Below, in pieces: positions 4,386-6,091 of a stretch of 6,091 nt of DNA. Source of the stretch: Clostridia bacterium (lineage in GTDB: Bacteria; Bacillota; Clostridia; Christensenellales; UBA1242); the NCBI GenBank assembly GCA_016290255.1, contig JAEETG010000128.1:1-6091 (forward strand), given 5' to 3'. Position numbers and translations under genes: made by a program. The stretch's first letter is position 1, and each line of letters begins with the position of its first letter. The notes under the pieces are model-generated. The model saw only the letters and a program-made list of their open reading frames with translations, was not told the origin of the DNA and ran no database searches.

Positions 4386-6091
4386 GTATGAGTCTGTGCC
4401 ACATTTTGCTTGAACATACATATATCTCCAAGAAGTGCTTGCGTTCGTCCAAGAGGTGTCTCCACTTAGTGTGTAGTAAGCGGTGTTTCCACTAACCGTT
4501 GGGCCTTGTGGGCTGCCGTTATATGTGTATTGACCGCTGTTTGTTACTGTTGGCTTTGGTGCGTAAACATAGAATTCATAAAATTTATACATATTAGAGG
4601 TGGTATAATTAGAACTTGATCCTTCAATAAAACTATAGAAATAGTATCTTCCTGGTGGCAAACTTGACCATGTTATTGTAGTATTATTGGCATCAAGACC
4701 ACTTGTTTGACTGCCTGTTGTCCCAGTATTACTAATTTGTATAATTGGATAGTTTTGGAAATCCTCAAAGAGATAATATTCTAAATTAGACTTATTTGTT
4801 GATGAGTAAAAAGATGTTAAACCTAATGTATCAACAATATAATACATTTCAAAAATGTCGGCATTCACTGCCATCCACCAATAATCACTACCACCAAACT
4901 TTGGTGTTCCAACATTTACGGTGCTTGGTGCTGAACCATATGTCCAACTTGTGATGCTTGGGTTACTGGTCCAACTGTTTGTGGCTTGTGTTATGTTCCA
5001 GTTTAATGTAACAGCACCTGTTGTGCCATCCGTCCATGCATAGTTTGCTTTTGGCGTGAAAGTTACGGAATATGAACCAACATTAGTGGATTGATATGTT
5101 CCACTCCTTGTCATATAATTGGTGTTATAGTTTGAAACACCAAAATTGATTGCACTTCCAGTGTATGTGAAACTGGTTCCAGCCGCGGCTGTTGGCTTTG
5201 TTGCAACAGCCGCTCGTGCAATTGTCCAAGAACCCGTTTTGTTTGTTGTTGTTCCATCACTCCACTGGTAACCACTGGTGTTTTTAAGAGCAAAAGTGAT
5301 TGTGTATGTTCCCGCGTTTGTTGCACTTGCAGTTCCCGTTTGATTAACATATTGTGCGTGGCTTTGAACATAAATTGATGGTCCAATCGTTGCAGATTTA
5401 CTTGTGCCATCGTAGGTAAATGAACCTGAAACACTTGGAATCACAACCTGTTGCTTTTGAATTTGCCACGAAACAGAATAACTTGTTGATCCATTATTAA
5501 AATATAACTGCATATTAATTGTTTCTGTATCGTAGTCTTCAATATCCCAGTTTATGTATTCGAAACTAACAGACCGAGTTTTTGCAGTAAATGTTGCAGT
5601 GTATGAACCAATATTAGTCTGAACATTCCCGCTTGGATAGTTCACATAATTTGAGTCATAATTTGGCGTTGCGGTAATTGAATTTCCCGTGTAAGTGTAT
5701 GGCGTTGTAACACTCGGGGTTGGTGCATAAACATAAAATGAAGCTGCCCCAGAAACAGATGAACAATTTTGCCCTCCTGAATTATACATATAAACAACGT
5801 ATCTTCCTGGAAGAGTTGGCTTTTGAATTGATTCAGCATCATCATAATTATAATATGCATCATAATAGTAATAAGAAATAGAAGTTGATGTTCCAGGATG
5901 AAGAGGCGTTCCCTGAAGTTCTGAAGCTGTTTGACCATATGTCCAGCTATTAATCGAAACAGGTGTTACCCAGGAATTTGAAAAGAAAGATGTGCCTGTT
6001 ATATCTATAAAAAATGTTTGTCTTATTGTTCCCCTAAGCCCACTGCCTGAATCAGAAAATCCGCTGTATGATAATGTGTTCCCACTTCGTG
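4128..6091 (-). CDS. Large Ig-like (MBG-type) repeat protein, C-terminal part, probably secreted or cell-surface (N-terminus beyond the right edge)
   Basis: The frame is open from the right edge to TAA at 4128-4130, giving 653 visible residues. The ATG at 5789 lies inside a repeat and is not a credible start, since about 100 in-frame codons upstream continue the same domain pattern. The protein is rich in Tyr, Ser, Thr, Gly and Asn and poor in Lys. Two domain kinds alternate. One opens with NSW...SWTYG and closes with LPGRY...FYVYAP (residues ~38-122 and ~371-512, counted from the first complete codon). The other shows YTYTG or FTYDG, NxGxYT, GYQWSDGT or YAWTDGT, and closes with W-x-I (residues ~125-212, 215-292, 295-370). 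These resemble bacterial Ig-like/MBG beta-sandwich repeats of extracellular proteins in Bacillota; a role in adhesion is only an inference. No LPxTG motif, S-layer domain or membrane anchor follows. The protein stops mid-domain at PTVTVTVP, so it may be truncated. Confidence 0.85.
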   Translation of the reverse strand, partial: RSGNTLSYSGFSDSGSGLRGTIRQTFFIDITGTSFFSNSWVTPVSINSWTYGQTASELQGTPLHPGTSTSISYYYYDAYYNYDDAESIQKPTLPGRYVVYMYNSGGQNCSSVSGAASFYVYAPTPSVTTPYTYTGNSITATPNYDSNYVNYPSGNVQTNIGSYTATFTAKTRSVSFEYINWDIEDYDTETINMQLYFNNGSTSYSVSWQIQKQQVVIPSVSGSFTYDGTSKSATIGPSIYVQSHAQYVNQTGTASATNAGTYTITFALKNTSGYQWSDGTTTNKTGSWTIARAAVATKPTAAAGTSFTYTGSAINFGVSNYNTNYMTRSGTYQSTNVGSYSVTFTPKANYAWTDGTTGAVTLNWNITQATNSWTSNPSITSWTYGSAPSTVNVGTPKFGGSDYWWMAVNADIFEMYYIVDTLGLTSFYSSTNKSNLEYYLFEDFQNYPIIQISNTGTTGSQTSGLDANNTTITWSSLPPGRYYFYSFIEGSSSNYTTSNMYKFYEFYVYAPKPTVTNSGQYTYNGSPQGPTVSGNTAYYTLSGDTSWTNASTSWRYMYVQAKCGTDSYSGYAYPYYFSGYEIDAFLEDLEVDSLAEAYYIDGMLPENVTYGLSIQYSYKINPKDISNGTITITPTDYTYDGAVHKPTVTVTVP
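4554..4979 (-). repeat. Second SWTYG-type Ig-like domain, enlarged by an insertion
   Basis: This encodes the second copy of the SWTYG...LPGRY...FYVYAPKP domain; the first copy is at about 5724-5978. Both copies share the DNA string CCATATGTCCA, in the codons for the conserved TYG motif, and both end FYVYAPxPxVT. The interval between the GTP motif and LPGRY is about 45 residues longer here than in the first copy. The extra sequence is aromatic and acidic. Confidence 0.6.
4980..5717 (-). repeat. Three tandem MBG-type Ig-like domains encoded in the surface-protein gene
   Basis: Three consecutive units of about 76-88 residues lie at roughly 5454-5717, 5214-5447 and 4980-5207. Each opens with a Thr/Pro-rich strand and Y-T/D-G (YTYTGNSI, FTYDGTSK, FTYTGSAI). 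Each then has an N-x-G-x-Y turn (TNIGSYTATF, TNAGTYTITF, TNVGSYSVTF) and closes with W-x-I (VSWQIQK, GSWTIARA, LNWNITQAT). The second and third share the Y-x-W-x-DGTT stretch. The first has an acidic replacement there. The copies are similar as protein but clearly diverged, so they are old duplications and not a recent expansion. Confidence 0.7.
5724..5978 (-). repeat. First SWTYG-type Ig-like domain in the window
   Basis: This encodes residues ~38-122 of the visible protein. It opens NSWVTPVSINSWTYG, runs through a Tyr/Asp-rich stretch (SYYYYDAYYNYDDAE), then LPGRYVVYMYNSGG, and ends FYVYAPTPSVT. It is the shorter counterpart of the domain at 4554-4979 and shows that the repeat array continues beyond the right edge of the window. 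Confidence 0.6.

Noticed and set aside
5787..5789. ATG as start of the Ig-like protein
   Set aside because: The frame is open upstream to the window edge, and the upstream codons form the first part of the same SWTYG domain. No AGGAGG-like site precedes this ATG.
5111..5938. Two further minus-strand frames of about 100 codons in a different phase
   Set aside because: They overlap the Ig-like repeat frame on the same strand. The His/Gln/Met-rich products are frame-shifted readings of that gene.
4128..6091. Diversity-generating retroelement target or phase-variable repeat tract
   Set aside because: I saw no reverse transcriptase, template repeat or long homopolymer or short tandem DNA repeat in the gene. 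The Ig-like insertions alone do not support it.

Overview
The window looks like a chromosomal segment of an AT-rich, Gram-positive-type bacterium, most likely an anaerobic or gut-associated Bacillota/Clostridia lineage. This is inferred from four things: the low GC content, the strong AGGAGG-like ribosome binding sites, the miaB-mutS gene order common in Bacillota, and a long Tyr/Thr/Ser-rich protein of repeated Ig-like domains of the kind found in surface proteins of gut Clostridia. TGG serves as Trp throughout, and the reading frames of miaB and mutS are consistent with the standard bacterial code. The sequence alone does not give a species.

Layout. (1) Positions 1-569, minus strand: the N-terminal ~189 codons of mutS (mismatch recognition ATPase), running off the left edge. 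(2) 569-1900, minus: a complete miaB (tRNA ms2i6A37 methylthiotransferase). Its stop codon shares one base with the mutS start, so the two form a translationally linked operon read from a clear sigma-70-type promoter at 1919-1947. (3) 1901-2003: a short divergent intergenic region. (4) 2004 onward, plus: a class A penicillin-binding protein with intact glycosyltransferase and transpeptidase motifs. The recognisable protein ends near 3960, but its frame has no stop there. It runs through a perfect terminator-like hairpin (3970-3998), a dispersed-repeat block (3999-4123) and about 85 codons antisense to the next gene before stopping at 4383-4385. (5) 4128-6091, minus: the C-terminal 653 codons of a large Ig-like repeat protein whose N-terminus lies beyond the right edge. 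It stops inside a domain, right beside the repeat block, with no visible cell-surface anchor.

How the parts relate. mutS and miaB are housekeeping genes for DNA repair and tRNA modification, linked by position more than by function. The penicillin-binding protein builds peptidoglycan. The Ig-like protein is probably secreted or surface-exposed. The notable part of the window is the junction at 3960-4130. Two convergent genes meet at a hairpin plus a three-unit inverted/direct repeat, and both coding ends look altered: one has lost its stop and the other ends mid-domain. I found no evidence of a new defence, mobile or biosynthetic system. The repeat-associated gene ends and the non-conserved insertions in the Ig-like domains are the observations most worth following.
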